A stretch of 64,000 nucleotides of DNA from Pedobacter glucosidilyticus (GCF_002483235.1 NZ_DLHN01000009.1:62001-126000); one strand, 5' to 3'. Numbered from the stretch's first letter, positions 50,380-59,316 are shown. Notes: generated by a model from the letters alone, not told the origin. A program made the numbers and translations.

Positions 50380-50982
50380 CTACATCGTAAACACCTTATC
50401 GCCATTATTTAGATATTCATTCTCTGCTGCTGGCTCTCCGGGTTCGCGGTTTTCAAATTGTTTAAGTTTGGTATGGAAACCATCGCTAGCTTTTATAATA
50501 GCTACACGGGCACTTCTTACAAATTCTATTAAACCATATTGTTGTAATACTACCACTAAAGCATCCGTTTCTTCTCTATGTCCGGTAGTTTCAAAAACGG
50601 TGTAATCTTTACGGATAACTACTGCTCTTGCACCATATTCACGTAATAAACGCTCTACACTTACATGCTCTGCAATAATTTCGGTTGGTACTTTGTAAAG
50701 AGCAAGCTCTTGCCAGATAACATCTTCATTGGTATTGTAGTATACTTTTAATACTTCAACTTGCTTTTCTAGCTGACGAGCAACTTTTCTTACCACCTCT
50801 TCAGTTTCGTTTATCACGATGTTAAAGCGATGAATACTTTCTACCTCAGAAGGTGATGTGTTTAAGCTTTCGATATTCAGTTTTCTTCTACTAAATATAA
50901 TTGCTATCCTGCTCAGTAAACCAACCTGGTTTTCGGTATAAACAGTGATGTTAAATTCCTTCTTTTCTAATTTTGATTCCAT
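50380..50982 (-). CDS. ilvN: Acetolactate synthase, regulatory subunit
   Basis: The 200-residue subunit starts with an ACT domain (about 10-85: FNITVYTENQVGLLSRIAIIFSRRKLNIESLNTSPSE) that typically binds valine. A C-terminal ALS-regulatory domain follows (about 95-180: YKVPTEIIAEHVSVERLLREYGARAVVIRKDYTVFETTGHREE). It activates and confers feedback control on the IlvB subunit. It lies 19 bases downstream of ilvB in the same operon. The length is somewhat above the minimal IlvH but below the duplicated plant form. Confidence 0.94.
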   Translation of the reverse strand: MESKLEKKEFNITVYTENQVGLLSRIAIIFSRRKLNIESLNTSPSEVESIHRFNIVINETEEVVRKVARQLEKQVEVLKVYYNTNEDVIWQELALYKVPTEIIAEHVSVERLLREYGARAVVIRKDYTVFETTGHREETDALVVVLQQYGLIEFVRSARVAIIKASDGFHTKLKQFENREPGEPAAENEYLNNGDKVFTM

Positions 50983-51001
50983 GATTTTTTAAATTGAAGG
51001 T

Positions 51002-52723
51002 TTACTTAAGCCTGATTTCACTAACACTACAGCCTTGTGGAACCATAGGGAATACATTATTTTCTTTAGTTACCATAACTTCTAAAAGGTATGAGCCTTT
51101 ATGATCAAGCATGGTTTTTAAAGCGTCTTTTAGTTCTGCTCTTTCAGATATTTTTTGTCCGTCTATGTAGTAACTTTTTGCAAGGGCTACAAAATCCGGA
51201 CTGGTAATGTCAACAAATGAGTATCTTCTATCGTGGAAAAGCTCTTGCCATTGTCTTACCATCCCTAAGAACTGATTATTCAAAATCATGATTTTTACAT
51301 CAATACCACTTTGCATAATAGTACCTAGTTCTTGTAAAGTCATTTGGAAACCACCATCACCAATAACAGCTACTACGGTTTTTTCTGGTGCGCCAAACTT
51401 AGCTCCAATAGCTGCCGGTAAAGCAAAGCCCATAGTGCCTAAACCACCGCTGGTAATATTACTTCTGGTATGATTAAATTTAGCATAACGGCAAGCTACC
51501 ATTTGGTGCTGGCCCACATCTGTTACGATAATAGCGTCTCCGTTAGTTAATTGGTTAAGCTGATTGATCACCTCGCCCATGGTTAACTCTCCACTTTGAG
51601 GATTAATTTCAGCATCGATACACTGAGCAAACTCTTCTTTAGAATAATTATTAAACTTAGCTAACCATTCTTCATGTTTGTTTTCTTTAACTAAAGCAGT
51701 TAATAAAGGTAAAGTCTCTTTACAATCTCCCCATACCGGAACATGAGCTTTCACATTTTTGTCAATTTCGGCAGGGTCAATATCTAAGTGGATAACCTTA
51801 GCTTGTTTAGCATATTTATCTAAACGACCAGTAACACGGTCATCAAAACGCATCCCAATAGCAATTAAAACATCGCATTCATTGGTTAAAACATTTGGGC
51901 CGTAATTACCATGCATACCTAACATCCCAACATTTAAAGGATGGTCTGTAGGGATAGCACCTGCACCTAAAATTGTCCAAGCGGCAGGAATGCCTGTTTT
52001 CTCAACAAAAGCTTTAAACTCTTGTTCGGCATTACCCAATAATACACCTTGGCCGAATAAAACAAAAGGTTTTTTAGCTTCATTGATTAAAGCAGCAGCT
52101 TGCTCTATATAATTATTTCTAACTATAGGTGTTGGTCTGTAACTTCTGATATGATTACACTTTTTATAACCTTGGTAAGCAGTTAATTGTATTTGTGCAT
52201 TCTTTGTAATATCAATAAGTACTGGTCCTGGTCTGCCTGTTTTAGCAATATGAAATGCTTTTGCTAGTACCTCAGCAATTTCAGAAGCATCAGTTACCTG
52301 ATAATTCCATTTGGTAACAGGTGTAGTGATATTGATAACATCAGTTTCTTGGAAAGCGTCTGTTCCTAAAAGATGCGCAAATACTTGTCCAGTGATACAT
52401 ACCATTGGCGTACTATCAATTTGTGCATCAGCTAAACCCGTAATTAAGTTGGTAGCACCTGGTCCGCTAGTGGCAAATACAACACCTACTTTCCCTGATG
52501 TACGGGCATAACCTTGTGCAGCATGTGTTGCACCTTGCTCATGGCGAACCAGAATGTGTTTTAATCTATCCTGATAATCGTATAAAGCATCATAAATAGG
52601 CATAATTGCTCCTCCTGGATATCCAAAAATGGTATCAACACCTTCGGCAATTAAACCGTTTAATAAAATTTCTGAGCCTTTAAGCTGTTCTACAGTGATT
52701 GCTGTCTCTTCTTCAGAACTCAT
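51002..52723 (-). CDS. ilvB: Acetolactate synthase, catalytic subunit
   Basis: IlvB condenses two pyruvates, or pyruvate with 2-oxobutyrate, using thiamine diphosphate, FAD and magnesium. Family blocks are IFGYPGGAIMPIYDAL, the catalytic glutamate in VRHEQGATHAAQGYAR, the FAD region GMLGMHGNYGPN, and the diphosphate motif IGDGGFQMT...NNQFLGMVRQWQ. I favour the ATG at 52723, which overlaps the ilvD stop in an ATGAGTTCTGA arrangement and gives 573 residues. An ATG at 52747 would add eight residues lying wholly within ilvD. Translational coupling to ilvD is likely either way. Confidence 0.95.
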   Translation of the reverse strand: MSSEEETAITVEQLKGSEILLNGLIAEGVDTIFGYPGGAIMPIYDALYDYQDRLKHILVRHEQGATHAAQGYARTSGKVGVVFATSGPGATNLITGLADAQIDSTPMVCITGQVFAHLLGTDAFQETDVINITTPVTKWNYQVTDASEIAEVLAKAFHIAKTGRPGPVLIDITKNAQIQLTAYQGYKKCNHIRSYRPTPIVRNNYIEQAAALINEAKKPFVLFGQGVLLGNAEQEFKAFVEKTGIPAAWTILGAGAIPTDHPLNVGMLGMHGNYGPNVLTNECDVLIAIGMRFDDRVTGRLDKYAKQAKVIHLDIDPAEIDKNVKAHVPVWGDCKETLPLLTALVKENKHEEWLAKFNNYSKEEFAQCIDAEINPQSGELTMGEVINQLNQLTNGDAIIVTDVGQHQMVACRYAKFNHTRSNITSGGLGTMGFALPAAIGAKFGAPEKTVVAVIGDGGFQMTLQELGTIMQSGIDVKIMILNNQFLGMVRQWQELFHDRRYSFVDITSPDFVALAKSYYIDGQKISERAELKDALKTMLDHKGSYLLEVMVTKENNVFPMVPQGCSVSEIRLK

Positions 52724-54392
52724 CAGTAACGCATCCTTCTGTTGCATTTTTTACAAGTTTAAAATATTTATACAATACCCCGCTTTTTACCGGAGGCTCT
52801 GGTTGTGTCCATTTTGCTTTTCTTGTAGCTAATTCTTCATCAGACAGCATCACATTAATGGTATTTTTAGTAGCATCAATTTCAATAATGTCATCATCAT
52901 TAATCAAAGCGATATTACCACCTTCAAATGCTTCAGGAACAATATGACCTACTACAAAACCATGTGTACCTCCAGAAAATCTACCATCAGTAATTAATGC
53001 TACTGAAGAACCTAAGCCTGCACCAAAAATGGCAGAAGTTGGTTTTAACATTTCTGGCATACCTGGTCCACCTTTTGGCCCTACATAACGGATAACTACT
53101 ACATCACCTGCTTTAACTTTTCCTGATGATATACCTTCAATAAGTGCCGACTCTCCATTAAAAACTCTTGCTGGTCCAGAGAAACGTTCACCTTCTTTAC
53201 CTGATATTTTAGCAACACTACCTTGAGTAGCAATATTGCCATATAGCATTTGTAAGTGACCGGTAGTTTTTATTGGGTTTTCTATAGGGAAAATAATTTT
53301 CTGCTCATCAAAGTCAAGGTCTTTAGCTTCGGCAACGTTTTCAGCAACGGTTTTTCCTGTAACGGTTAAACAATCACCATGGATTAAACCTTTCTTTAAA
53401 AGATATTTCATAATAGCTGGTGTTCCGCCTAATTCATGAACATCTTCCATCATGTATTTTCCGCTAGGTTTTAAATCTGCAATTACCGGTACGCTATCGC
53501 TGATGTCTTGGAAATCTTTCATGCTGAGGTCTACACCTACAGATCTAGCCATGGCTATCATGTGTAAAACAGCATTGGTTGAGCCACCCATCACCATAAT
53601 AACCACCATAGCGTTATGAAAAGCTTTACGAGTCATGATATCACGTGGTTTGATATCTTTCTCTAATAAAATCCTGATGAATTTGCCAGCTTCTAAACAT
53701 TCATCTTTTTTCTCTTGGCTTAAAGCCGGATTTGATGAACTGTAAGGCAAACTCATACCTAATGCTTCTATAGCAGAAGACATGGTATTAGCAGTATACA
53801 TACCACCACATGCTCCAGCACCCGGACAAGAATGTTCTATAATACCTTGGTAGTCTTCTTCGCTAAGGTTTCCTGCAATTTTTTGTCCTAAAGCTTCAAA
53901 AGCTGATACGATATTTAAAGACTGTCCTTTATAATTTCCAGAATGGATAGTACCACCATAAACCATAATAGATGGTCTGTTTAACCTTCCCATGGCAATG
54001 ATAGCTCCAGGCATGTTCTTATCGCAACCAGGTAAAGCTATTAAAGCATCATAGTAATGACCGCCACAAACAGTTTCTATAGAGTCTGCAATAACATCTC
54101 TTGATACCAAAGAAAAACGCATCCCATCTGTGCCATTAGTAATACCATCACTAATACCAATGGTATGAAATTTTAAACCTACAAGATTATGGTTCCAGAC
54201 ACCTTTTTTTACAATATCAGCTAAATCATTTAAGTGCATGTTACAAGTGTTACCATCATAACCCATGCTGGCAATACCTACTTGTGCTTTTGCTAAATCT
54301 TCTCTTGTTAAGCCAATTCCATAAAGCATTGCTTGTGATGCAGGCTGTGTCTGATCTTGAGTAATAGTCTTACTATACTTATTTAATTCCAT
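52713..54392 (-). CDS. ilvD: Dihydroxy-acid dehydratase
   Basis: IlvD dehydrates the dihydroxy acids to 2-oxoisovalerate and 2-oxo-3-methylvalerate with an iron-sulfur cluster. The 559-residue protein has the probable cluster cysteines 50 (YDGNTCNMH), 123 (PGCDKNMPG) and 195 (CPGAGACGGMYTANTMSS), as in [2Fe-2S] dihydroxy-acid dehydratases. GGSTNAVLHM and the C-terminal TDGRFSGGTHGFVVGH are typical. The start codon shares one base with the ilvE stop (TAATG), and the end overlaps ilvB, so ilvE-ilvD-ilvB form one tightly coupled unit. Confidence 0.97.
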   Translation of the reverse strand: MELNKYSKTITQDQTQPASQAMLYGIGLTREDLAKAQVGIASMGYDGNTCNMHLNDLADIVKKGVWNHNLVGLKFHTIGISDGITNGTDGMRFSLVSRDVIADSIETVCGGHYYDALIALPGCDKNMPGAIIAMGRLNRPSIMVYGGTIHSGNYKGQSLNIVSAFEALGQKIAGNLSEEDYQGIIEHSCPGAGACGGMYTANTMSSAIEALGMSLPYSSSNPALSQEKKDECLEAGKFIRILLEKDIKPRDIMTRKAFHNAMVVIMVMGGSTNAVLHMIAMARSVGVDLSMKDFQDISDSVPVIADLKPSGKYMMEDVHELGGTPAIMKYLLKKGLIHGDCLTVTGKTVAENVAEAKDLDFDEQKIIFPIENPIKTTGHLQMLYGNIATQGSVAKISGKEGERFSGPARVFNGESALIEGISSGKVKAGDVVVIRYVGPKGGPGMPEMLKPTSAIFGAGLGSSVALITDGRFSGGTHGFVVGHIVPEAFEGGNIALINDDDIIEIDATKNTINVMLSDEELATRKAKWTQPEPPVKSGVLYKYFKLVKNATEGCVTDEF

Positions 54393-55270
54393 TATATTAT
54401 TACTTCGAAACTTAATTTATCTAATACTAAATTCTTGTATGCTCTTTGTATGGTTGCGCCAAGCGAGTCTTTGAAAGGCGTTTTATATATTTTATCGTCC
54501 AAAGAGGCTATTCCAACAACTTCAACTGCTGTGCTACACAAAAATGCGCTATCTGCGTTTTTTAGTTCTTCTACAGAAATAAGCTTTTCTATAACTTCTA
54601 TATCCAATTGTTTGGCTATTTTAATAATAGTTGCTCTTGTAATACCGGGTAAAATATAAGCTGAGATTTCTGGAGTATAGAGCTTTCCATTTTTCTCTAT
54701 AAAAATATTTGCACCGGGTGCTTCTGCTACATAGCCTCTAACATCTAACTGTATAGCATCATCATATCCATTTTGTGCGGCATCTGTTGTAGCTAAAATA
54801 GAATTGATATAATTACCTGTAAGTTTTGCATCTACCGGTACTGATTTTGGATTTGGTCTTTCAAACCTAGAAATGCAAGTATTTAATGATTTATGAGCAT
54901 CATAATAATCCCAATGCCAAGCCATTATGGTAATTTCAGATTGCTGATTTACTTTTAAATCCATACCAGCTCCACAAGTAACCAAAGGTCTTAAATAAGC
55001 GTTCTTTAACCTGTTTTTATGTAAAACTTTATAAGAAACTTCTATCAATTCTTCTATATCCCAGTGAAAAGGAATATTTACTTTTTCACAAGAGCGCTGA
55101 AGGCGTTCAAGATGCTCACGGACTTTAAAAAGTTTTACACCATTATTGGTTTGATAAGATCTGATACCCTCAAAAGCTCCAAAACCGTAATGAACAGTCT
55201 GGCTGAAAATATCTATACCGGCATGTTCTGCCTGGAAAAACTCTCCATTTTGGTATATAATTGTTTTCAT
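54392..55270 (-). CDS. ilvE: Branched-chain amino-acid aminotransferase
   Basis: IlvE transfers amino groups between glutamate and the branched-chain 2-oxo acids, the last step for Ile, Val and Leu. The 292-residue fold-type IV PLP enzyme has the active-site Lys149 in VDAKLTGNYINS. It also has the N-terminal FGFGAFEGIRSY-like block (HYGFGAFEGIRSY), the phosphate-binding GITRATIIKIAKQL and the ADSAFLCSTAVEVVGI region. It is the first structural gene of the supercluster. Directly upstream lies an attenuator with its own leader peptide, so its expression, and that of the genes behind it, is probably controlled by branched-chain aminoacyl-tRNA supply. Confidence 0.95.
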   Translation of the reverse strand: MKTIIYQNGEFFQAEHAGIDIFSQTVHYGFGAFEGIRSYQTNNGVKLFKVREHLERLQRSCEKVNIPFHWDIEELIEVSYKVLHKNRLKNAYLRPLVTCGAGMDLKVNQQSEITIMAWHWDYYDAHKSLNTCISRFERPNPKSVPVDAKLTGNYINSILATTDAAQNGYDDAIQLDVRGYVAEAPGANIFIEKNGKLYTPEISAYILPGITRATIIKIAKQLDIEVIEKLISVEELKNADSAFLCSTAVEVVGIASLDDKIYKTPFKDSLGATIQRAYKNLVLDKLSFEVII

Positions 55271-55295
55271 TTCTACTTTATTGGGTTTAAATGAT

Positions 55296-55325
55296 AAAAA
55301 AAAAGCCTTCTTTATTGGAAGGCAT
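55296..55325 (-). terminator. Attenuator terminator (segments 3:4) before ilvE
   Basis: On the minus strand GCCTTC (55323-55318) pairs with GAAGGC (55310-55305) over a 7-base loop and is followed by nine T (55304-55296). It ends 26 bases before the ilvE start, inside the presumed 5' leader, so it can only be regulatory. Its left arm is shared with the alternative 2:3 pairing. Confidence 0.8.
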
Positions 55326-55472
55326 CTTTAATTTTATGTAGCTAATTAAAACATGCCTTAGACTGTGTACCTAGTAAAATAGGTAAAAAAATAACGACTA
55401 AGTTTATAGCTATTAAAATCATATTTATACTTTATTTTTTATCAACTTTAATCTTCTCAAGGTAAGGCATGT
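55305..55472 (-). promoter_or_regulatory. Branched-chain amino-acid attenuator leader with four pairing segments
   Basis: Reading the minus strand 5' to 3', segment 1 is ACATGCCTTA (55472-55463) and segment 2 is TAAGGCATGT (55360-55351, the perfect complement of segment 1). Segment 3 is ATGCCTTC (55325-55318), complementary to seven bases of segment 2, and segment 4 is GAAGGC (55310-55305). Pairing 2:3 excludes the 3:4 terminator. Segment 2 lies in codons 21-24 of the leader ORF, so a ribosome completing it would mask segment 2 and favour termination, whereas stalling at early Ile, Leu or Val codons would leave segment 2 free. Confidence 0.75.
55342..55422 (-). CDS. Branched-chain amino-acid leader peptide, 26 residues
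   Basis: The frame runs ATG (55422-55420) to TAG (55344-55342) and encodes MILIAINLVVIFLPILLG followed by TQSKACFN. Residues 2-17 contain five Ile, five Leu and two Val, i.e. 12 of 16. Codons include ATA twice, CTA and GTC, which look less favoured in this genome than ATT, TTA and GTT. The start is preceded by an A-rich stretch, normal for translation in this phylum, and an in-frame stop lies just upstream. With the terminator and alternative hairpins around it, this is best read as an ilv-type attenuation peptide whose only function is to sense charged tRNA levels. It is too short to be found by ordinary gene callers. A small hydrophobic membrane peptide is the alternative. Confidence 0.78.
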   Translation of the reverse strand: MILIAINLVVIFLPILLGTQSKACFN

Positions 55473-55484
55473 AATATTTATTGT

Positions 55485-55492
55485 CAAGAGTA
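55485..55492 (-). promoter_or_regulatory. Candidate -7 element for the ilvE leader transcript
   Basis: The minus strand reads TACTCTTG, one mismatch from TAnnTTTG, with only T-rich sequence at the -33 spacing. A start a few bases downstream would place segment 1 (from 55472) at the very 5' end of the leader RNA, which suits the attenuator model. The remaining bases up to the atpC terminator hold no gene. Confidence 0.35.
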
Positions 55493-55720
55493 AAGCATTA
55501 AAAAAGCTAAAAAAAATATAATTTCATTAAATAATGCGAAACAGAATAATATTTGCTCTTGAAGCGCCAAACCATTATAAATTTCATAATTTTTGAACCA
55601 AAAATGAAAATGGTATTTAGTACAAAATCAACTTTTGCTATGCAAGCATTGTATTTTGAGAGCTAAATCTTCTTAAAATGTAAGATGGGCTTTAAAAATT
55701 TAAAATTTTGGTCAAAAAAA

Positions 55721-55750
55721 AACCGATAACTTCAGCCATCGGTTTTTTCA
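55721..55750 (-). terminator. Intrinsic terminator of atpDC, probably bidirectional
   Basis: AACCGAT at 55721-55727 and ATCGGTT at 55738-55744 pair, extended by A-T pairs. T tracts follow on both strands. It begins 17 bases after the atpC stop on the minus strand. Confidence 0.85.
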
Positions 55751-55766
55751 TTTTAAAAAGCTTTAA

Positions 55767-56015
55767 TTAGCTTTCTATTACTCCTTCTGCAAGAACAATA
55801 ATCTTATTATCAATAACTTCTATTGCACCGCCGTTGATGATAAGCTTTTCTGTCTTACTTGCTGTTCTGATGATAACTTGTCCTTTCTCTAAAGTTGAGA
55901 TGATAGGAGCGTGGTTATTGAGTACTTCAAAAGAACCCATCGTTCCCGGAACAGTTACTGATGTAACTTCACCATCAAATACTTTTTTATCTGGAGTTAA
56001 TATTTCTAAATTCAT
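55767..56015 (-). CDS. atpC: ATP synthase epsilon subunit, short form
   Basis: This is the F1 epsilon subunit, part of the central rotor stalk. At 82 residues it contains only the N-terminal beta-sandwich (MNLEILTPDKKVFDGEVTSVTVPGTMGSFEVLNNHAPIISTL, GGAIEVIDNKIIVLAEG). The C-terminal helical hairpin that inhibits ATP hydrolysis in many bacteria is missing. This short form is, as I recall, normal in Bacteroidota. It follows atpD by 74 bases. The other F1Fo genes are not in the window, so the ATP synthase genes are split. Confidence 0.94.
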   Translation of the reverse strand: MNLEILTPDKKVFDGEVTSVTVPGTMGSFEVLNNHAPIISTLEKGQVIIRTASKTEKLIINGGAIEVIDNKIIVLAEGVIES

Positions 56016-56089
56016 GTTTTAGTATTGAGTAGTGATTATTGCGTATAGAGTTCTAATCTCCATACGCAATAATCTTATCTAACATCTTA

Positions 56090-57598
56090 TTAAGCGTTTG
56101 CTTCAGCTAATAATTTTTTACCTTTTTCAATAGCATCTTCTATACTACCAACAAGGTTAAATGCTGCTTCAGGATACTCGTCAACCTCTCCATCCATAAT
56201 CATATTGAAACCTTTGATGGTATCTTTAATATCAACTAAAACACCTTTTAAGCCGGTAAACTGCTCTGCAACGTGGAAAGGTTGAGATAAGAAACGTTGT
56301 ACTCTTCTTGCTCTAGCTACGGTTAATTTATCTTCTTCAGATAACTCATCCATACCTAAAATAGCAATGATATCTTGTAATTCTTTATAACGTTGTAAGA
56401 TTTCTTTTACTCTTTGTGCGCAAGCATAGTGCTCTTCTCCAACAACTACAGGAGTTAAAATTCTTGAAGTAGAATCTAATGGATCTACCGCAGGGTAAAT
56501 ACCTAACTCAGCAATTTTACGAGAAAGTACGGTTGTAGCATCTAAGTGGGCAAATGTTGTAGCCGGAGCAGGGTCAGTTAAGTCATCCGCAGGTACGTAA
56601 ACCGCTTGTACAGATGTAATAGATCCTCTTTTTGTTGAAGTAATACGCTCTTGCATAGTACCCATCTCTGTTGCTAATGTTGGTTGGTAACCTACCGCAG
56701 AAGGCATACGACCTAATAGCGCTGATACCTCAGAACCTGCTTGCGTAAAACGGAAGATGTTATCGATAAAGAAAAGGATATCTTTTCCTTGTCCATCACC
56801 TTCACCATCGCGGTAGTATTCTGCAATGGTTAATCCTGATAAAGCTACACGAGCTCTAGCACCAGGAGGCTCGTTCATTTGACCGAAAACGAAGGTTGCC
56901 TTAGAATCTTTAAGTTCTTCTTTATCAATTTTTGATAAATCCCAACCACCTTCTTCCATAGAGTGTTTAAACGCATCTCCGTATTTGATAATACCAGCTT
57001 CAATCATCTCACGTAAAAGGTCATTACCTTCACGAGTACGCTCGCCTACACCAGCAAATACTGATAAACCATCATAAGCCTTCGCAATGTTGTTAATTAA
57101 TTCTTGAATTAATACAGTTTTACCAACACCAGCACCACCAAATAAACCAATTTTACCACCTTTTGCATAAGGCTCTAGTAAGTCAATTACTTTGATACCT
57201 GTAAATAAGATTTCATTTTCTGTAGATAAATCTTCAAATCTTGGAGGTAAATTATGGATAGATTTACCATTTACTTTATCAATATCTTCGATACCGTCAA
57301 TAGCGTCACCCACAACATTGAATACACGACCTTTAATACCCTCGCCTATTGGCATTTTAATAGGAGCTCCGGTATCAGTAACATCCATACCTCTTACTAA
57401 ACCGTCTGTAGAATCCATCGCAATGGCTCTAACTCTGTCTTCACCTAAATGCTGTTGTACCTCTAAAATGATTTTTTGACCATTTTCTTTACGGATTTCT
57501 AAAGCATCGTAAATTTTCGGCAGTTTGGCATCCTCGGCTGAGAAACTAACGTCTACAACTGGTCCGATGATTTGTGCTATTTTTCCAATGTTTGGCAT
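56090..57598 (-). CDS. atpD: ATP synthase F1 beta subunit
   Basis: This is the catalytic subunit of the F1 ATPase. The 502-residue protein carries Walker A GGAGVGKTVLIQEL (about residues 157-170), the catalytic glutamate region GVGERTREGNDL, Walker B-like DILFFIDNIFRFTQAGSEVSALLGRMPSAVGYQPTL and the DELSEEDK motif (DELSEED, the DELSEED loop contacting gamma). All are intact. It is transcribed with atpC from a promoter that matches the Bacteroidota consensus exactly. Confidence 0.98.
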   Translation of the reverse strand: MPNIGKIAQIIGPVVDVSFSAEDAKLPKIYDALEIRKENGQKIILEVQQHLGEDRVRAIAMDSTDGLVRGMDVTDTGAPIKMPIGEGIKGRVFNVVGDAIDGIEDIDKVNGKSIHNLPPRFEDLSTENEILFTGIKVIDLLEPYAKGGKIGLFGGAGVGKTVLIQELINNIAKAYDGLSVFAGVGERTREGNDLLREMIEAGIIKYGDAFKHSMEEGGWDLSKIDKEELKDSKATFVFGQMNEPPGARARVALSGLTIAEYYRDGEGDGQGKDILFFIDNIFRFTQAGSEVSALLGRMPSAVGYQPTLATEMGTMQERITSTKRGSITSVQAVYVPADDLTDPAPATTFAHLDATTVLSRKIAELGIYPAVDPLDSTSRILTPVVVGEEHYACAQRVKEILQRYKELQDIIAILGMDELSEEDKLTVARARRVQRFLSQPFHVAEQFTGLKGVLVDIKDTIKGFNMIMDGEVDEYPEAAFNLVGSIEDAIEKGKKLLAEANA

Positions 57599-57659
57599 AT
57601 CGAAATTTAATTATGTATCAGTGAGATATAAATCCCTATCAATTGAATTTTTGAGTGGG

Positions 57660-57690
57660 CAAAATTACTTTTTATTCATCAAAATACAAA
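57660..57690 (-). promoter_or_regulatory. Promoter of atpD-atpC
   Basis: On the minus strand TTTG (57690-57687) is followed by exactly 19 bases and TAATTTTG (57667-57660), a perfect Bacteroidota housekeeping promoter. The 5' untranslated region would be about 55 bases. The remaining sequence to 57963 holds the unrecognised promoter of the divergent gene and nothing else visible. Confidence 0.85.
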
Positions 57691-57963
57691 TATATGTATA
57701 CAAAATGTTTTTAAGGAATTTGCATATTTATATTTTATAATGTAAAGTATTGAAAATGAGTTGATTTTGCTATTTTTTGATTTTGAAATATGTTTCGGTT
57801 TTATTCTTGAAAGTAGTTTTTTAAAATGGCTATGATTGTTCAGAAACTTGATATAAATTTTTCTTTAAAAAAAATAGGAATGAATCTAAAAATTTGTTAT
57901 GCTTGCATAATAAAGAGAGATAAGCTCATCTTGTCTTAACCAATTAACTTAAATTAATTTGAA

Positions 57964-59265
57964 ATGAAATTTAATTACGCATTTAAATGGGCTTTTGCGG
58001 CTATAATTTTAGTTGCATCAGGTTGTACAAAAGACGAAGAGACTGCCGTTGTTCCTAGCTCTGGAAACGCAGATTTTACCAGATATATTGCATTAGGAAA
58101 CTCACTTACGGCTGGCTTTGCTGATAATGGACTATACTTAAGTGGTCAATTAAATTCTTTTCCGAATATTTTAGCTCAGCAAATGAAACTTGCTGGCGGT
58201 GGAGAGTTTGCTCAACCTTTATTTCCGGCTAATCAAGCTAATGGTTCTGGTTATGTGCGTTATGGTGGCTTAACTCCGACTGGTACACCAAACTTAATTC
58301 CTGTAACCACTAATTTAGGTATCAGGGGTTCAGCAACTATACCTGGGTTCGGCAATGTAACTTTATATACCAAGCATACCGGTCCTTTAAATAATTATGG
58401 TGTACCGGGTATCAAATTAAGAGACATAAAATTAAATGTTTACGGAAATGTTAATGGTTATTTTGAGAGATTACTACCTGGTAATGCTGGAACCAATACT
58501 ACTACATACTTAGACTTTGTTACAGCAACACCTTTTACCTTCTTTACCAATTGGTTAGGTAATAATGATGCTTTAGGATATGCAACTAGTGGCGGAGTGG
58601 GAGATGTGTTAACACCAACAGCAGATTTTACTACTATGTATACAGAATTAATTAATAGGTTAACAGCTACAGGAGCAAAAGGTGTGGTAGCAACTGTGCC
58701 AGATGTTTCTGTTATACCGTTTTTTAATACGGTAACTGTGGCGGCAGTTTTAGCTGGGGTAAATGCTCTCAGACCGACTGGTGTTCCTGCATTTACAAAC
58801 ATTTTTATAGCCACAAGTGCTGGTGCTAGAGTTGCAACTGCAGAAGATTTAATTGTGCTTAATTTTCCCACATCTTTAATGGGAGGAGCTACTTTATATG
58901 GTTTAACACCTTCAAATCCAATTGAAAGTAGATATGTGCTAGATAGAGATGAAGTTGCTACGGTTAGAGCTGCCATAACAAGTTATAATAATACCATAAA
59001 AACAGTTGCAGCATCTAAAGATTTGGCTGTTTTTGATGCTAACGAGTATCTGAATAAGTTTAAAGGAGCTGGTATAACTGTAGATGGAGTTACTTTTACT
59101 ACAGCATATATTAGCGGGAAAGTTTTTTCTTTGGATGGTGTACATTTAACTCCAATGGGTAATGCAGTGGTAGCTAATGAGCTTATCAATATTATCAACG
59201 CAAAATATAATGCCACTTTACCAAAAGTAGAATTAAGTAATTATACATTTTTGAAATTCAACTAA
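57964..59265 (+). CDS. SGNH/GDSL-hydrolase-like lipoprotein
   Basis: The 433-residue protein has a lipoprotein signal (FAAIILVASGC, Cys21 acylated). An SGNH-hydrolase fold follows: block I is ALGNSLTAGFADNG with the probable nucleophile Ser47 (GNSL instead of GDSL). Block III is NWLGNNDALGYA with the conserved Asn, and block V is DGVHLTPMGNAVVANEL with the catalytic Asp and His. It is longer than typical SGNH enzymes (about 200-250 residues) because of a large insertion between blocks I and III. An esterase or lipase acting at the outer membrane is likely; the substrate is unknown. A terminator follows. Confidence 0.85.
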   Translation: MKFNYAFKWAFAAIILVASGCTKDEETAVVPSSGNADFTRYIALGNSLTAGFADNGLYLSGQLNSFPNILAQQMKLAGGGEFAQPLFPANQANGSGYVRYGGLTPTGTPNLIPVTTNLGIRGSATIPGFGNVTLYTKHTGPLNNYGVPGIKLRDIKLNVYGNVNGYFERLLPGNAGTNTTTYLDFVTATPFTFFTNWLGNNDALGYATSGGVGDVLTPTADFTTMYTELINRLTATGAKGVVATVPDVSVIPFFNTVTVAAVLAGVNALRPTGVPAFTNIFIATSAGARVATAEDLIVLNFPTSLMGGATLYGLTPSNPIESRYVLDRDEVATVRAAITSYNNTIKTVAASKDLAVFDANEYLNKFKGAGITVDGVTFTTAYISGKVFSLDGVHLTPMGNAVVANELINIINAKYNATLPKVELSNYTFLKFN

Positions 59266-59316
59266 GTCAATCAGATCAGAAAGATTAGCGTTGTTTTGAG
59301 GTAATTTACCACTAAA

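Noticed and set aside
58458..58976. A 172-codon open frame on the minus strand opposite the SGNH lipoprotein gene
   Set aside because: It lies wholly within a well-supported gene, and its Val/Pro/Ala-rich translation resembles no protein family; it mirrors the codon bias of the true strand.
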